Of a stretch of 64,000 nucleotides of DNA, positions 40,701-55,700 are shown piece by piece. The notes under the pieces were generated by a model. That model saw nothing but the letters and a program-made list of their open reading frames with translations. It had not been told where the DNA came from and did not search any database. Source of the DNA: Manduca sexta (taxonomy: Eukaryota; Arthropoda; Insecta; Lepidoptera; Sphingidae); contig NC_051120.1 of assembly GCF_014839805.1 (NCBI RefSeq), positions 11,718,001-11,782,000 on the forward strand, read 5' to 3'. The position numbers and the translations under genes were made by a program. The first letter of the stretch is position 1. Every line of letters begins with the position of its first letter.

Positions 40701-43700
40701 TAAAGACATAACATACGTAGAGATTTTTACCTCAAAAATATATGGGCTGCTCGGGATTGAAATGTGTGCCGAATATGGCGAGGTTCCCTCTTAGTAGTAG
40801 AGGAGGCCCGTGTACAGCAGTGGGCAAGTATATAATACAGGGCTGATATTATTATTATGGCGAGGTTCATTGCCATCGTATCATAGGACATTAGTATACG
40901 TTTGGCTAGATGTGGATGCAGTAATTCTTTATCTAATCTGAGTTTCTTGCCCGTTTTTCTGGTGGCAATTGCTTTTCGAACTGGTGGTAGATTAAAATTT
41001 TTACTGAATCTAAATGATTATTAAAAATATCATAAATTAATTCATTTTATTTCAATCCTTTCGAGATATAGATTTGGTTATAATAATCTTAATGTTTTGG
41101 TCTCGAATTAAAAAATCAATTCCAAAAACCTACTTAATTCTATTAATCCATAAATCATGTCCTTATACTTGAGGTTAAAATACCTCCGTAGTTCATTATT
41201 TTGTCTCCAGCTATGCTATTAAGGAAAGTGGACAATTAATATTTCCAACTCCTCCCTATCTTTCTATTTGATTAATTTTGTTGCGGGATAAAGACAGATT
41301 AGTGTTCAGAGGCTCGAGCTTCACCGCTCGTTGTCATAAAATGCGTGCCACTGCTGATCCTGGCTTACAGGAGTGGTAGTGGTGGGCGTAAGGGCGGGAA
41401 AGTTTAATCCATAAATCAGTCTATTTCAAATACAAATTGAAATGTTTAATATTTACTGACCCCATGAGTGATACGGCGTGATAATAAACGCATAAATCAG
41501 TATTGATAAGGTCAAACACCTGGGAATTTAACTTCAAGCAATTAATGGTTTAGCCACGAACGAGAGTACTGTCAGGGTATTGTAGTTTCTATTCAATAAC
41601 TTTACTAATGGTTTTTGTATACATATACGTTGCAAAACACTTTTTTAAAAATTTTATGTTCCATAAAGTTCAGCAACTAATGTAATTGGTATCGTCAGAA
41701 CTTTTAGAAACCATTTTTGTATACACATTGCAAAACAACAAAAAAAATCATTGTTATCGTTATACTTCACAATGTTCTTTTTAAGACCACACGGGACCTA
41801 TCGAGCAGAAATATGATGTTTAATTTTTTTTCTTTACGTATTATAAATTTCAAATAGCTTCTAAAAATACGGCTAGCGGTTTTGCTGGGCGCACTTGTCT
41901 TAAATTTTAAACGTTTCAATTTGTGTCTCCACTTTTCTTACTTTTTGTGTGTTGGATGTGATTGATGATCATAGTATTTATAGTTGGATATTTCGCATCA
42001 AAAATTTAATTACCTAAATGTCAATCGATTTTAATGGCATCAGAAAACCTGTTTTGCTTCCTGCGTAGGGTACTAAGGTATTACGAATAATTGTTTTTAC
42101 GATGTCTTAAAATAGTGATAATTGAGACGTGTTAAATATATCAGAATCAGTTTATAGCCAGATATTTCAAACTAACATGAACTGCACGATACTACAAAGA
42201 CCTCGAAATCCTGATAGTTTAGACGATGAAACTATATAATACCCCGTAATTACGCAGGCTATCATACCTTTTAAATTGCAATTTATGTGGTGAAACGGTG
42301 ATCAAAATTTGAATAGTATACAAAGGATCATTATCCATTTTAGTTGAACAATCTTTTATCGCGGCATTACATAAATTAATTATGCCTTTTTAAGAATCTG
42401 AATAGCACGAGTTCCTTTGCTTATACGGCTCTGAAAAAAATACGGCAACATTATCTTTCGTTGAAGCTTGTAAAAAAGTAATTATTAATTATTTCTTTTT
42501 TTAAGATACCGAATGATAGTTTGACTGTTCGATTGTGGAACAATTAAGTTCCAAATTTGAACCTAATCATTTAAAATTAATGTTCATTCCGCGATGTCAA
42601 TATATTACAGACGCTACTTTCGAGTTATGTTTGTTTAGGACCAACTTTCTCCGCAGAATTTTCACCCTTATGGATTTATTATCAAGCAGATTTAAAAATA
42701 CCCAAAATTTTCTCATTTAGCTTTATACAACTTCAGCTTTATGCCTTAAAAAAACTTTTCAACGCTCCTATCTTAAAATATCACCACTCGAATACTCGGC
42801 GATTTTAGAAACACTAGGATTCGATTTGGGTAACTTTTAGCAAAATTGCAATCCGATACGCACCTCTAGCCGACCCAGACATCTTAAATCGTCTAGAGGT
42901 GAAAAGGGCAAGGCTATCCTTTCGCCATACGCGGCCCTAGCCTGAAGTATCTAAGATCACGGCTCCTTGAGGGGTGGGCAAAGTTCTAAGTTGATTTTGG
43001 CATAGCTTCTGCCTTCTGATAATGTGTTAGAGGATAAGTTTGTTTTTAAAAAGGTATTTATTTTATACTTATGCAAGTATCTTAGTGTTTTTGAAAATCT
43101 AACATCAATATTATAGACCTTTGAATTCCAAATTTCGTCGGTCTCTGTTTTAGAACATTGTCACTAAATCACGAGGATTATATTTTAATTTCTAACGGTT
43201 TATATTTGACTCTATTATTACTAATATTTTGCCAATAAAATGCGAACAGCCTGTGACGTAAAGCCGGTTTGGAGATGACGTCAGCAGGCGACCGGCCATC
43301 CCGACAACCACTCCGACTTATTAAGTATTTGCATGCATTCAGACTATTTTAAAATACTTAACGGCCACAATTTATGTTATTTATTCAAATGTTTCCTTTG
43401 CTTAGAAAGTTGTTTTTATAGAAAAGAGGTATAAAGTTCTGAACACTCTTTTGTTAGAAACTTTTTTAATATTAATTCAATCGTAACTTTACCAGTGCTT
43501 ATGTTAACAAAATTCCGAACATCCAAACACGAGTCAAGCACTAAGTACTTGAGATACGGATATGTATTACAAGTAACCGAGAGATAACAGTAATGTAACG
43601 CGATAATCATAACAAATCCGAACTTACAGACACTTCATAACACACATTAACGTAACTTAATACCCTCACACAAAAACACACAGTAAATTTACGATTTAAA

Positions 43701-46700
43701 AAAAAAACACAGTAATTGCACTTAAATTTATTGCACTAACACATCACAAAGCGAAACACGATATTTTTATTAAATTGTCGATTTGTTTTTCAAAATGGCG
43801 CGTGGCGCGAACGCGCGTGCGCCCGACAGACGGCCGCCATGACACTGCCCGCGCCAGCGCCGCGCTTTACATATTATTATGCGAGGTCCTTTGCATGATC
43901 TTAGTTAAAACAGACGGCAGCCGAGTGCGTGTGCTTTGCATTCCTTTGCACTTTAAAACTTTTTTTTTTTACTTTTTATTGTTTATCTTTGGCTAAGGTA
44001 AAGAGATAAACTTCCTCTGCAAACGAAACAAATATTTAAACTGTAAGTTTAAAAACTTAAGTATTTAACAAAAACTTATTTCATTCAAAATGTTGCCTTA
44101 AGAATCAAGCTATGAATATCTTTTGAATAAAAGTCCAGACTTAATAAGTATACTTGACTTGACTCTACCAAAATGTAGAGCTTTTTGCGGCTTAAGACGG
44201 GCTCGTGATACATTTTTAATTAACTGTAACTAAGATAAATAATTAACGGTAATTATTTCAATCAGGTTTTCGACTTAAATAGAAGCGAAACGGGCTCACA
44301 AAACAAGTTTAGTATAAAATATATTCGTTTCCAGAGATGGGTCTGTGGACGAGGCGGTTTTGCGAAATTAAATGAACGGACTCAGTTGCGCATTGGATTA
44401 GAATCAATAATTATCGTTATTGTCCTCGAACCGATAAATTCACAAACCTAGAACCTGCTCTTCAATATGCTAACACGCGACCAAAAGCGATAATGATTCA
44501 AAGCACAGAAAATAGAACTTTATTCACTTATAATAAAGGTCAGTTATAGACAGTTTTGTGAATAGTGGCCTGACCGGGGCAGCAGAGAACCAGCATGAAC
44601 TAGCTTATGATATTATCGAAGGCATATTAAATCCAATGCCAATCCAATTGCCAATACATATTACTCCTATATCGGCAAAGTACACACAGAGTACATAACT
44701 CTAGGCTTTAAGGTAAGTACGGTGACTACTTACCACCATGTGAGTAATAACATTCTTACATATTAATGTATCTGTTCCTTAGCCTATAAAAAAAACATCA
44801 CAACAGCCAAAGTCAAATATTACAAAACCAACATTTCAATGCTAGTCATTTAAATCAACGTTCGAAAACCGTATCAAATAACGAGATGCAATATTTCGAA
44901 CGCACGCAATCCGAACTGACTCACCGACCGACTGACTGACTCGCGTCAATTTACTCAGCCAATCTAACTCGGCGACTGACAACGCGTTCCGGGAGTTTTA
45001 ATTCCGACCCATTTTTCACGTTTCAATGGGAAATCGTTCAATTTTGTTACGCGTATAGAATGACAAAGTTGATATTTGCGGAGAAACAGGATATTGCATT
45101 TGATCGTTGTTTTTGTTAAAACAGTTTTCCTACTGTTGAGCATGGCTATTAACGAGAGATTAGGCAGGTTGGCTAATTTAATTAGACCTTATATAACTTA
45201 AAAAATACTTGAATGGAGAACAGTTCTTTAAGTTTGGTTTTCAGCAAGAGCAAATAAGACAACGACATATTGCCAATTAGTAGACCAAATTTGGAGCGCA
45301 AATTTGGTCTTGTGTACTATCTATAACTAACTATACTGTCTAATGTCTACATGCAAGCAATAGTTAATACAACAAATGATGATACAAAGGCATGTGTCGG
45401 CGCCAGTCATTTCATACACCATTAATTAATATAGGAGTGCAATTATGTATGGCCGTTCACCTGGGCGCGGCAGGATGTTGCTAAATAGATCACAATGCGT
45501 CCCATGGGTGGCGGGTTTGGTTCCGTGGCGCAACTGTGCAGTTAGGCGTGGGTAACTAGCCTCTAGAAGCTATGTATAGATGCAATGATGGTAAATTAAT
45601 TCGCAAATTACGGTGTGAATAATTATGTAATAATGCATAATGTTCACTGGTGGTAGGTCTCTCATATGTGCGAGTCCGCCTGGGTAGGCACCACCGCAAT
45701 GTCTTTTACTGCCGCCAAGCAGCAGTGTGTTGTTGTGTTCGTGCCGTGTGCCAAAATTCATCCAAATGCATCCAGCTGTTTCTTCGTTTAGCTCGAACAA
45801 ACATCCAAATATTTTCGAGATAATCCCTTGTCAGTTTAATTACGTCGGCCTACTTGATCGACCTGCTGTCGACCTCTGTCATAAATATCATTTATAATTA
45901 CAACCCTAACTTACATGCAAATAAAAAGACTATAAAGACGCAGCAATAACAAAAGTTGGCATCACAACCCGTTCCAGACATTAGACGGAGCTAATCCGCA
46001 TTTCGTTTCATTTCAGACGCAATGGGTTCATTTTAATGAAATCTTGAATACAGCCTGTTACGGATTTAAAATAGTTTTAGCTTTAATCTGCCTTCTTGGA
46101 AGGACGTTTTGTTTGCGACGACGCGAATTATTTTATTAAACAATTTAAATTACATTTCTGTTGTAGCTTTGTTGTAGGTTTTTAAATAAATGGTAAAAGG
46201 AGTAAATTATTCGTCTAATGGTAAGCGACGACTCCTTTATATATTTGAATTTTCCCCCCTTTTACGGTGTTGTGCGTGTACTAGCTTATATAATTAATCA
46301 GACTTTGTATACAAAAGACTTGTAAAAAAAATTCAAAAGATTCAATGGACAATTGATGACAAAAAAAGCGCACGGAGTTTCTTTCTGCCTTTCTTCTTCG
46401 GGTAGTCATCGCTTAGGTAGTTAGTGAAAGGCTGGTAGGTTAGGGCTTTGATCGTCTTCACCGATGAGAATTGCGACGCGTTCCTCCCTTTATTTTTATT
46501 AAGATTATGTACATCATTTTACTTCTTTCCTGCCAGCCCGGTCTGGCTTCTTTGTTTACTTCATAGTCTTTAATTTATTTTATGTCCAATATAAATTGTC
46601 TTAAGTTTATATAAGCGACTTTATCTAAGTAATAATTAAATATTCTCATGTACCTTGACTTATCATAAGTGCAACTATGTTCGCCTAAGTGATGAATAAA

Positions 46701-49700
46701 GTTTTTTTTATTGCACTTCACATACAATTAAATATTGTTCATAGGCGAACTTAATATCGTAGGCATTCTCTCCCAGTCAACTTTATGGCAGAGTAGAGGT
46801 GATACGTCACATGGGCTACCCATTCAAAAACAGCGCTGCAGTATTACATAGGTGGTATAGCAGTAAACAGCTGAATGGGAGGCCCATTGTTGATGCAATT
46901 GCTTATGTTATTAAGGATTTAATTTTTTTGTTCCAATAATAAACTTCTTTCTTTCTTTATATGAACAAGGTTGGTTAGCAGAAACATCATCAAACAGAAT
47001 TTAGAATTTCACTGACTTCTGAGATAGAGGAGCGTCACAATGTCCGTAATACACTTGTAATGTCTCTTAAAACTGAAGAGAATTAACTTTAATATACGTT
47101 ATATTTTATCCTTGAAAACATTTTAAGTCTAGTTAGGAGAAAATCTAGGTAAAGTACATAAGTAAATAAACTAATTAAAAATTACAAAACGCTTACACTC
47201 TTTTGTGTTCTTACCGAATTTTTTCTTCATAAAAATAAATAAAAGAGATTTATTTTACTCCCTACTTAGTAAAAATATGTTTCAATTTAACAAAACATGT
47301 ACAGGCGATTTAAAACTTTGATTAAGCTAGTTTTGTAGCTAACTGTATCAAGTTAATAAAAATTAAGTGAAATTAAAACATCTTTAAAAATCTAGGTGAC
47401 ATCTGATAATCTATATTTAGTTGCAACTGTTTACTTGCAGTTAGACGACCTCAATCGGCTGATAACGAGTTATGCATTGTCTGATAACGGCGATTTCCGC
47501 GTTTAACACCAAACCCGATCGCGGTAACCAGGTGATCCCAATTGGACTGTATTGTAGGTAAGTACGCAGTTTTTTTCACTGGTGGATATATTTTATATCC
47601 GCCCAGATAGCGACCACTGTACACAAGGTGTTAAAACCCGTCATGGTGGCCCAGGAAAGTGTCGCGTTCCGGTATCAACCTGTGTATGTTCGGTTCCAAT
47701 AGGCCGGCATAATTATGTCGACTGTCGAGGGGTAATCATCTTTCTGTCGATTTTCTATTGGAACCCATTTACCATCAGGTGCAGCGTGGTTATTTAGCGT
47801 GCTAAAAAAGTGTTGAAGTAATGTCAGTTGTATAACTGCCATATATTCTTAATCCCACCTACAAAATCCACAGTTGTATTACAGTACAACTACAGTGATA
47901 AGGTCTTAATACCCAGTCCAGCAGTGATATTGGGTTATTCTATCAGCCCGGTACGGCGACAGGCTCCTCCACTATCACATTATGGGATGGAATACACATG
48001 GCCAAAAGTGAATAACCAGTTGTGGGTACGTGTGGATGTATGGGTGTATATGTCTTCTTATATAACAGAGGGAAATGTTCTAGTCTATAAAACACAGGTC
48101 TGAAACCATAGCATAATAAATAGACTTTAAATAAAGCTGGATGTAACAGTAGTCAGTCATAGTCGGGGGTTGGAAAAATTAAATAAAATTCGAGCTGTGT
48201 TACGAGGAAAGCCGGTAGTTCGCTATTTAATTATGAATTTATGAGCGGCGGGCAAAATGCAAACCTACAGCCGGGGGCTCAGTGGTGGAGAGGTAGCGGG
48301 TATACGCGAGTAGAAGACTGGGTTGTTAAACGAAATTGGGCTTAAGAACAGCCATGTAAATATTCGTAAAAAAATATATATAATATGTTTTATGCAGTGC
48401 TCGGGTTAGACGAGGCAGCGGGAATAAGCAGGGGTGAAGGTTGGGTTGTTAAACATATTTGGGCTTAAGTATAGACATGAAAAAATTAAATAGTTATATA
48501 CTATTGTATGAATAAGAATGTATGATGTAGAAGTAAAGATTATGTAATGATTTCTTAAAAAAAGCAATTTAATACCCCTTTCTATTTTCTTTGATTAAAA
48601 CCACATTAAGTTCTCAAACATCTATATTGATATATAAAACTGAAGCGTTTGTTTGGTTGTTTGAACGCGTTAATCTTAGCAACTACTAAACCTATTTTGA
48701 AAATTTATTCACTAATAACTACGTTACTGCTGAGTGTTACTAACTACTTTTTATCCCGAGAACATATAAAGTAGGAATTTTATTCCGGACTTTTTACACG
48801 CCAGCGAATCCGCGAGAAAAAGCTAGTATTTTATACAAATAGCACAGTAAATCATTAATCATTGGACCCCTAATCAAGATACAGGACACAAAAAATACGC
48901 AACTTTAAAAATTCTACTACCGCTCCCGCTACCGCTTATGAGTATATGCCCGCCCTAACCGCTGCAGCTATTCCCAGTTTCTGGTTAATTAAGACACTGT
49001 TTTGAGTGGCGCTTACAACGGACTAAATAAATAACGGGATTCATGTTTTAGGACGAAGCGGAATGGGTGCCAAAAATGTAAGCCGACTTAATGAATGAGG
49101 GAAACTCGACATGATCTGAGGCTCGTTATGTATAATTTTTTATGTATAACCATTTTAGGTTGAGCTCTTTGGCCTATGGATTTTTATAGTGATAAAGGTC
49201 GAATTATTTTGGAAATCTAAACTCATTATATTCCTTTTTTCATTGGGAAAATACTCTTGGATTCCCAACTGGTGGTACGCATGGGAAAAAGCCCATATTG
49301 GTCTCCATCTGTACTTTCGTGGAGCTCCAGGACCTCAATATGAACACGCCAGAACTCCACTATTACGTCGCTGAAAACACTGCCTCAGTGGAGAAATAAC
49401 AGCTTGCTAACAAGGTATCAAATCTTTTCCATACAACTATATTCGTCACAAAAACTAGAAAAAAGTTCACATACAAGTCATCTCCATTACTGTTATTAAT
49501 AATTTATCAATTTAAAACTTAGGACCTTTTACACACAACTATTTGTCGCAAAAACTAAAAAAATCCTTACAAGTTATCTCCATAACAGTTCTTGATTCTT
49601 TATTAATAGTTAATATTATTTGTATTGGTCAAACTGTTGACTGGCACACATGTACCAATTAAGGCATTAATCAGCGCGGATAACGATCATGTTTAATCAG

Positions 49701-52700
49701 GTTGGGGGTAGGGGGGTGAATATTAATTGAAATCATCTGCGTGTCGAGATAAACCTGGGTTATGTTTCAAGTATTTTTCAGGCAGAACTTTTTATTATAG
49801 AAGTAGTAGTATTAGCTAAATATTGGTATTAAATTTTCGACTGGGACAAGATATAAATGTCGAAGGGTCTCTCTTCTAGGGTATCTCTTTTGTAATATAT
49901 GAAGCCATGCTATTAAAATTAATGATGTTGTTAACTAATAAATAAATAATATTTATAGCACAGTGGGCTAAAATTGACTTAGAATTAGTATTAGTAAGTA
50001 CATTATGTGTCGGCTTCTTTTTCCAAAAATTTCACCCTTCGCTACTACAAGATATTATCTTAAATAAATTATCGGTCCAAAAGCTCCAGTTATTATCTAT
50101 ACTAATATATAAAGCTGAGGAGTTTGTTTAAACGCGCTAATTTCAGGAACTACTAAAACCGACTTGGAAAATTTTCTCCATAGTACTATCGGCTACTTTT
50201 TATTATGGAAAATATTTTTTTACGCGGGCGGAGCCGCAGGCAAAAGCTGGTTTATTTTATAAGAACTAATAATTTTAATATACTTGATACCTTACAATAG
50301 GAAAATAATTATAGTCTAAAGTTAAGGCAGCGAACTAGAGACCAAACTTTACTAAATTAACCACTGTGTTTTTTGTATTTCATTAAATTCATAATTGTTT
50401 CATAGAACATTCAAAACTATTTACACTTATAAAGGCACATATTCCTAAAATACTTAGGAAATCTATACGGAAGTTTTCCATAAGGAAATCAAAGACGTAC
50501 GAAGTCTGCCAACCCTTTAACTCCTGAGATTTTAATTACAGATATCCTGATATTGACTTTAGCTAATGGCTAGCTCTGAATATCAATAATACATGAGCTA
50601 ATAGATGCGACAGGAGGCTATATCGGACCGTCTTGCCAATAGTACTGCATACTGGTGCGATTTGTACTAATTATGAAGACAAACTGATGTAAATCAAATT
50701 TAATATTACTTTTTTGCTGAATATTTAACAAGTCGCTATGCTATGACGTGAATTAAATGATCTATATTGTAAAAATAAAAAATACTACTAGTTATTTAAT
50801 TATTTCTTATGTTTACGCGAATGTTAGACATTGGTCGCCCCGTTACCATGAAGGCTGCAAAGTTTTCGAAACGTCGGAAGAAACTGCGGTAACATTCGTA
50901 AAATAGTTTTATTTGAATACTATTTAGTTCTTTTTATTTTGATGATATATACAAGGTGGACGGACGACCTGGCCAAGGTCGCAGGAAGTCGTTGGATGCA
51001 GGCCGCTTCCAACGGGTCGACGTCGAGATCCTTGGGGGAGGCCTATGTTCAGCAGTGGACTTCCAGTGGCTGAGATGATTTTGATGATAATTCTAACAAC
51101 AAATATCATCTATAATAACACAAGACGCAAACGCAATTTTAATGACCAGTCTTGAATATTGCGATCACATTTTAAAATCATTTTTAAAAATATGATATTT
51201 CCACAGGCTCAATTTAAACAATAACTTCGTCAATCGAGAACGTCGGGTGCAAAAAGTGTGCATTTACATTTTGGCCGTCGTCCAACGTTGCGCAACCACT
51301 GTGCAGTCCTTATTAACATATTAATACGTGCCGATATCCCTTGATTGCTACGGCTAAGACCGACCGCACGTTTACTATCGGCTTAGATTGAAATGATAGT
51401 CGGATTCGAGTATTTGTGATTGGAATCTATTTGTAACTATAAGTCGGATAGTATGGTTAAATCGTATTTTATTTTGTTATTGGTCGATTTAAGTTAATTG
51501 AATACGATTTTTTCTTAGAGCACATTAAACTTAACTTATCAAATACTATGTTGTTACGCTCTTTAGTATACTAAGTTGCAATATAAAAATGTTTATCTAC
51601 TTTATATTGTATTCAAGATATTCAGAACTTACTCATTATATTCATAAAAATTTTAGTAATAACTCAAACTCAACTAATCTGGCCAAAACTTGAAGATGTT
51701 GCAAATTCTGCATGCTCGATTGATCCATTTTAAATGTCACAATACGATCTGCGATACGATAATCGTTTTGGAAAATCGTATATGTGCATACATAGAAATA
51801 TTGGTCAGTATGTTCAATCAACATTGAATCGCTTGGATGTGGGAAGAGTAATGTCTTAGAAGCAATGGTCGTCTATCTGATTCCTCTTGGGTAATTGATC
51901 ATTGTCTTTAGCGGTTTGTACTAAGATTCCACATAGGAGATACATAGATAGGAGGCAGGACATCTATTACTAGAAACTAAAGTTTGTGATTAAGGATTTG
52001 AGTGGGAATCATTGGCGATTTGTTTGTGGAAAAGTTAAAATATCGTGTTTTTTTGTGCTTATATATTTTTTATGGGTATATTTACCCCACTGCATCTTAT
52101 AGTAAGTGACGAATATAAAATATATCCTATCACCAACATAATTATATTAAAATTATATTATTTGGCTTATTTTTAATAACTAAAAGAAGGTAATGTCTTA
52201 TTATATTGATGGTGTGTTATAAATAAACTATTACTTACCTCACAATGTGCTTTCTTCGATGAGTAAATAACATTTGCTTACCTGAAAATAAACAAAAAAT
52301 ATATTTAGTATTATTTATAAACATGAGTGTTTTTTTAACTAGTCTGAAAATGAGCATTTTATTGTTCAGTAATTAATTCCAATAATCTATGGAAATAACT
52401 TAGAAGTAATATACGTCTTTAGTGCTTTCACTATCCTCGTAGTTTACTTTATATAAACAGATTTTTAGTGTAACCATGATACCGTCTGAATAGACACATA
52501 TTTACAAATAATATAACCGATCTTAAATCTATAGCTGTAGACGTATCTGATTTTGAACAGAGAAACGATTTATTCTGTTCAAACACAAAACAAACACGCG
52601 AAATTCCATTGCATTCGCCGAACCCATTTATATATAAAATTGTGAAATATCAACTTGTATGAGAAAGCACACAATCCTGAATCCAATGTTTGATATTGTT

Positions 52701-55700
52701 CAGCGGCGTTGCATTTATTGCACCAATGATGCTTTCAATCAAGATTCTGTAAGGATCGAGGCACAATCGGAACGTGTTCATGGTTCATTTTATTTTTGTT
52801 CAGATTTTGTAGTATTTATCTGTGTTTAAGAGAATAACCGTTTTTATAAGAGTATAGTAATGTAGTACTTTATGTGGCATCTAGGTGGAGTATGATTAGA
52901 GATGTTTATAACGCGCTAGTCAATATTATTTGTTATTAGATTCCTAGATAAAAGAGCTATCCCCTGATGGTAATATGGTCCTGCTGTCCATTGACTCTAG
53001 CAATGCCAAAGGTTGTACCTTTACCGAGGTTGTACGGAGCAGCCACTCACCAAGCAATGTGAGTATGACGTCAATGTATCCCTTAAAAATAACAAATATA
53101 TTATAATACTAGCCTTTGCTTACGGGCCCACCTGCCTGAAGAAGTATTATCAAGATAAATATTTTCCAAGATTTAAAGTAGCCTATAGCAATTATGAGTA
53201 ATGTAGCTTTCGATTAGTAAAAAAAATCAAAATTGGTTAAGTAGCGGTAGCGAAGCATTCATTCAACCAGATTCCTACATTACATTTGTCTTAGTTAATG
53301 TTTTAATGTTAAATTGGCTACGATATGTAAACGAAGGCATTTTTTGCCTCGGGTTACCTTCTGAACAATTTCACTCTTCGCCACTGTTAAGTAATTACTG
53401 AGATTAGTGCGTTCAAACTTTAAACCTTCATATATGAGTATAAAATTCATATTTCAAAAGGCATAGTCTCTGAGTACATTACCATCCTAACAAAAAGCGT
53501 CCGGCGCCGCGCCGTATATCTTCCACTTACACCCATGACCGTCGCGATCCTTATAAATTCTAATTGAACTACATCGAACAGGAAGTCGCAATTTTTACAG
53601 CAGCCAATGGAACCGCTTACACGTTATTCACAATGATGTAGTGTCGTAGGTCAGTTCGAAGACAATGTTATAATAGTTTCGTAGTGAAGTGAGACCGTAA
53701 AGTGCGTAATACAATGGCAGGTAGCAACGACTTATCTTAAATAGTACTCAGACACTCAACCCTTGGTAGAGGCAGTGATGCACCCACTTTCAGTGGCCGA
53801 CTGGTGTACCTACTTTCCTATGTGTGTATTTTGTCCCATAATATGATAGGGGAAGGTCCTATCGACATACCTGGTAAAAATTCTAGACTCCAGGATACTG
53901 AGTAGAAGAACCCAAGAATACTTTTCGCGACCCGGGGATAGAACACGAGTATAATATTTTCCTTTTTGGGTTACTAGATAGAAACACGGTTTCACTCACG
54001 TATTCATAGTCTAAATCGCCGACCATTTTCTCCGTCCTTAAGTATTCTTTTTGGGATTTTATTCCCCAGTCTCTATTTCTGGTTCATCAATAAACAAGCC
54101 ATTCAACCTTAAACAGGAGAGAATAGACCGCAACAGAACGTATTGTGGTTAATTAATTATTAATTGATTGCTACAAACAAATATTCCGCTGTTTCGACTA
54201 ATTCGAGTTGATGAAATGTTTCATTATGTATTACATTTGTACAACGTAGGTGAGGTACAATTTAAATTAAAAGTAATATTAGTTTGGTGTTATATAATAA
54301 GTGGCGATGGTAAGTTACGAGTGAGAAAAATATTCAAAGCCTGAAACTATTTTTAATTAAAAAAAAATTATACGAATAATCTATTAATTATGATATAGGT
54401 ATGTTGATTCACCTATGGTCTTTCCAAGCTATGTATTTTATGTGTAATAAGTATTATAATCGTTTGCTTATAGGTGAACGAAAATGAGAACGTTTTTACA
54501 CTACACTAGCACAATCCGGATTAGAAGTTCGTATTCGAAATCTTTAAAAACAACTATTTCATTAAAATTTCAAACAGCCAGTTTTAATTTTTCATATTTG
54601 ATAATATTCCTTGCCTCTCCAGTTTATTCAGGCTTAATTTATATGATTAATATTATAATAAATCCTACAGCATCACAGTTAGTCCAAAAATGTTCGCTTT
54701 TTATTCGCTATTCATTCACTCGAGCAAGGCGAGTGACACGGTAGAAAAAAACCACATGAGCTTTAAGAGTGGCCTAAAAATCTGACATAGGGCACGACCT
54801 GGTAGTCTAAAAATTCCACGAGTTGAACTGGGTCAGTGAGGTGTATTATGACTTAATATAACATCAATTTACTGGTGGTAGATATCTTATATGTAAGCAC
54901 GTCTGGGTAGGCCACCGCAATGTCTATATCTGCCGCCAAGCAGCAGTGTGTTATGTGTTGTGTTCCGGTTTCAACATTGTAGCCAGTGTAACTACTGGAC
55001 ATAATAACACTAACATCTCACGACTCAGAATGGCGAGCGCAGTGGAATACCAAACAATACTTTGTAATTCAAAGTGTTGGATGGACTACACAGTACCGCT
55101 TGACCGTAGAAATAGACATTGCGGTGGTACCTATACAGACGGACTCTCCCATATAAGAGACCTCCCATTAGCAAACAGTACTACTAATTAAATAAAAATA
55201 TCACTCATTACATACACTCAAACCCAAGCACACTAAAAAGACGACCTCTACTTTAGTAACACCTCTACAAATTCTTTATACATGTAGACGTGAGCATATT
55301 TCAACAGTTGACTCCGACAATATCAATAACATGAAATTTCAAACGGCGATTTAAATTGAACATTCGTATCGTTACAAATGTGTGCAATTCGCGGAATCTG
55401 TGCGCAACACAAATAGCTGTCCGACACAAAATTAATTAAACCGGAATTATATGATTTAACAAATTACAGCACACAATAAAATATTTGTCGGCATATAATC
55501 TGCATATTAATGAATTTAGCGGATATTGCGGTGTACCACGTCAACTCTACGTTATTTTGTACTCTACATTTCAGTCCGACGCTTTGAACTCTACCATTTT
55601 GGGATAGAGTTGGTTTTGCTATATCCTGGGATGAGGTAAGTGTTTATCGAATTATTAAATTTGTATGTTTTGAGGTTTTTGCAGCATATTCCAAAAGTTA

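Noticed and set aside
49250..49410. Plus-strand frame with [20 protein letters not shown] and another with [20 protein letters not shown] as an exon.
   Set aside because: No splice sites or partner exons found, and it resembles a dispersed repeat; left out of the annotation.
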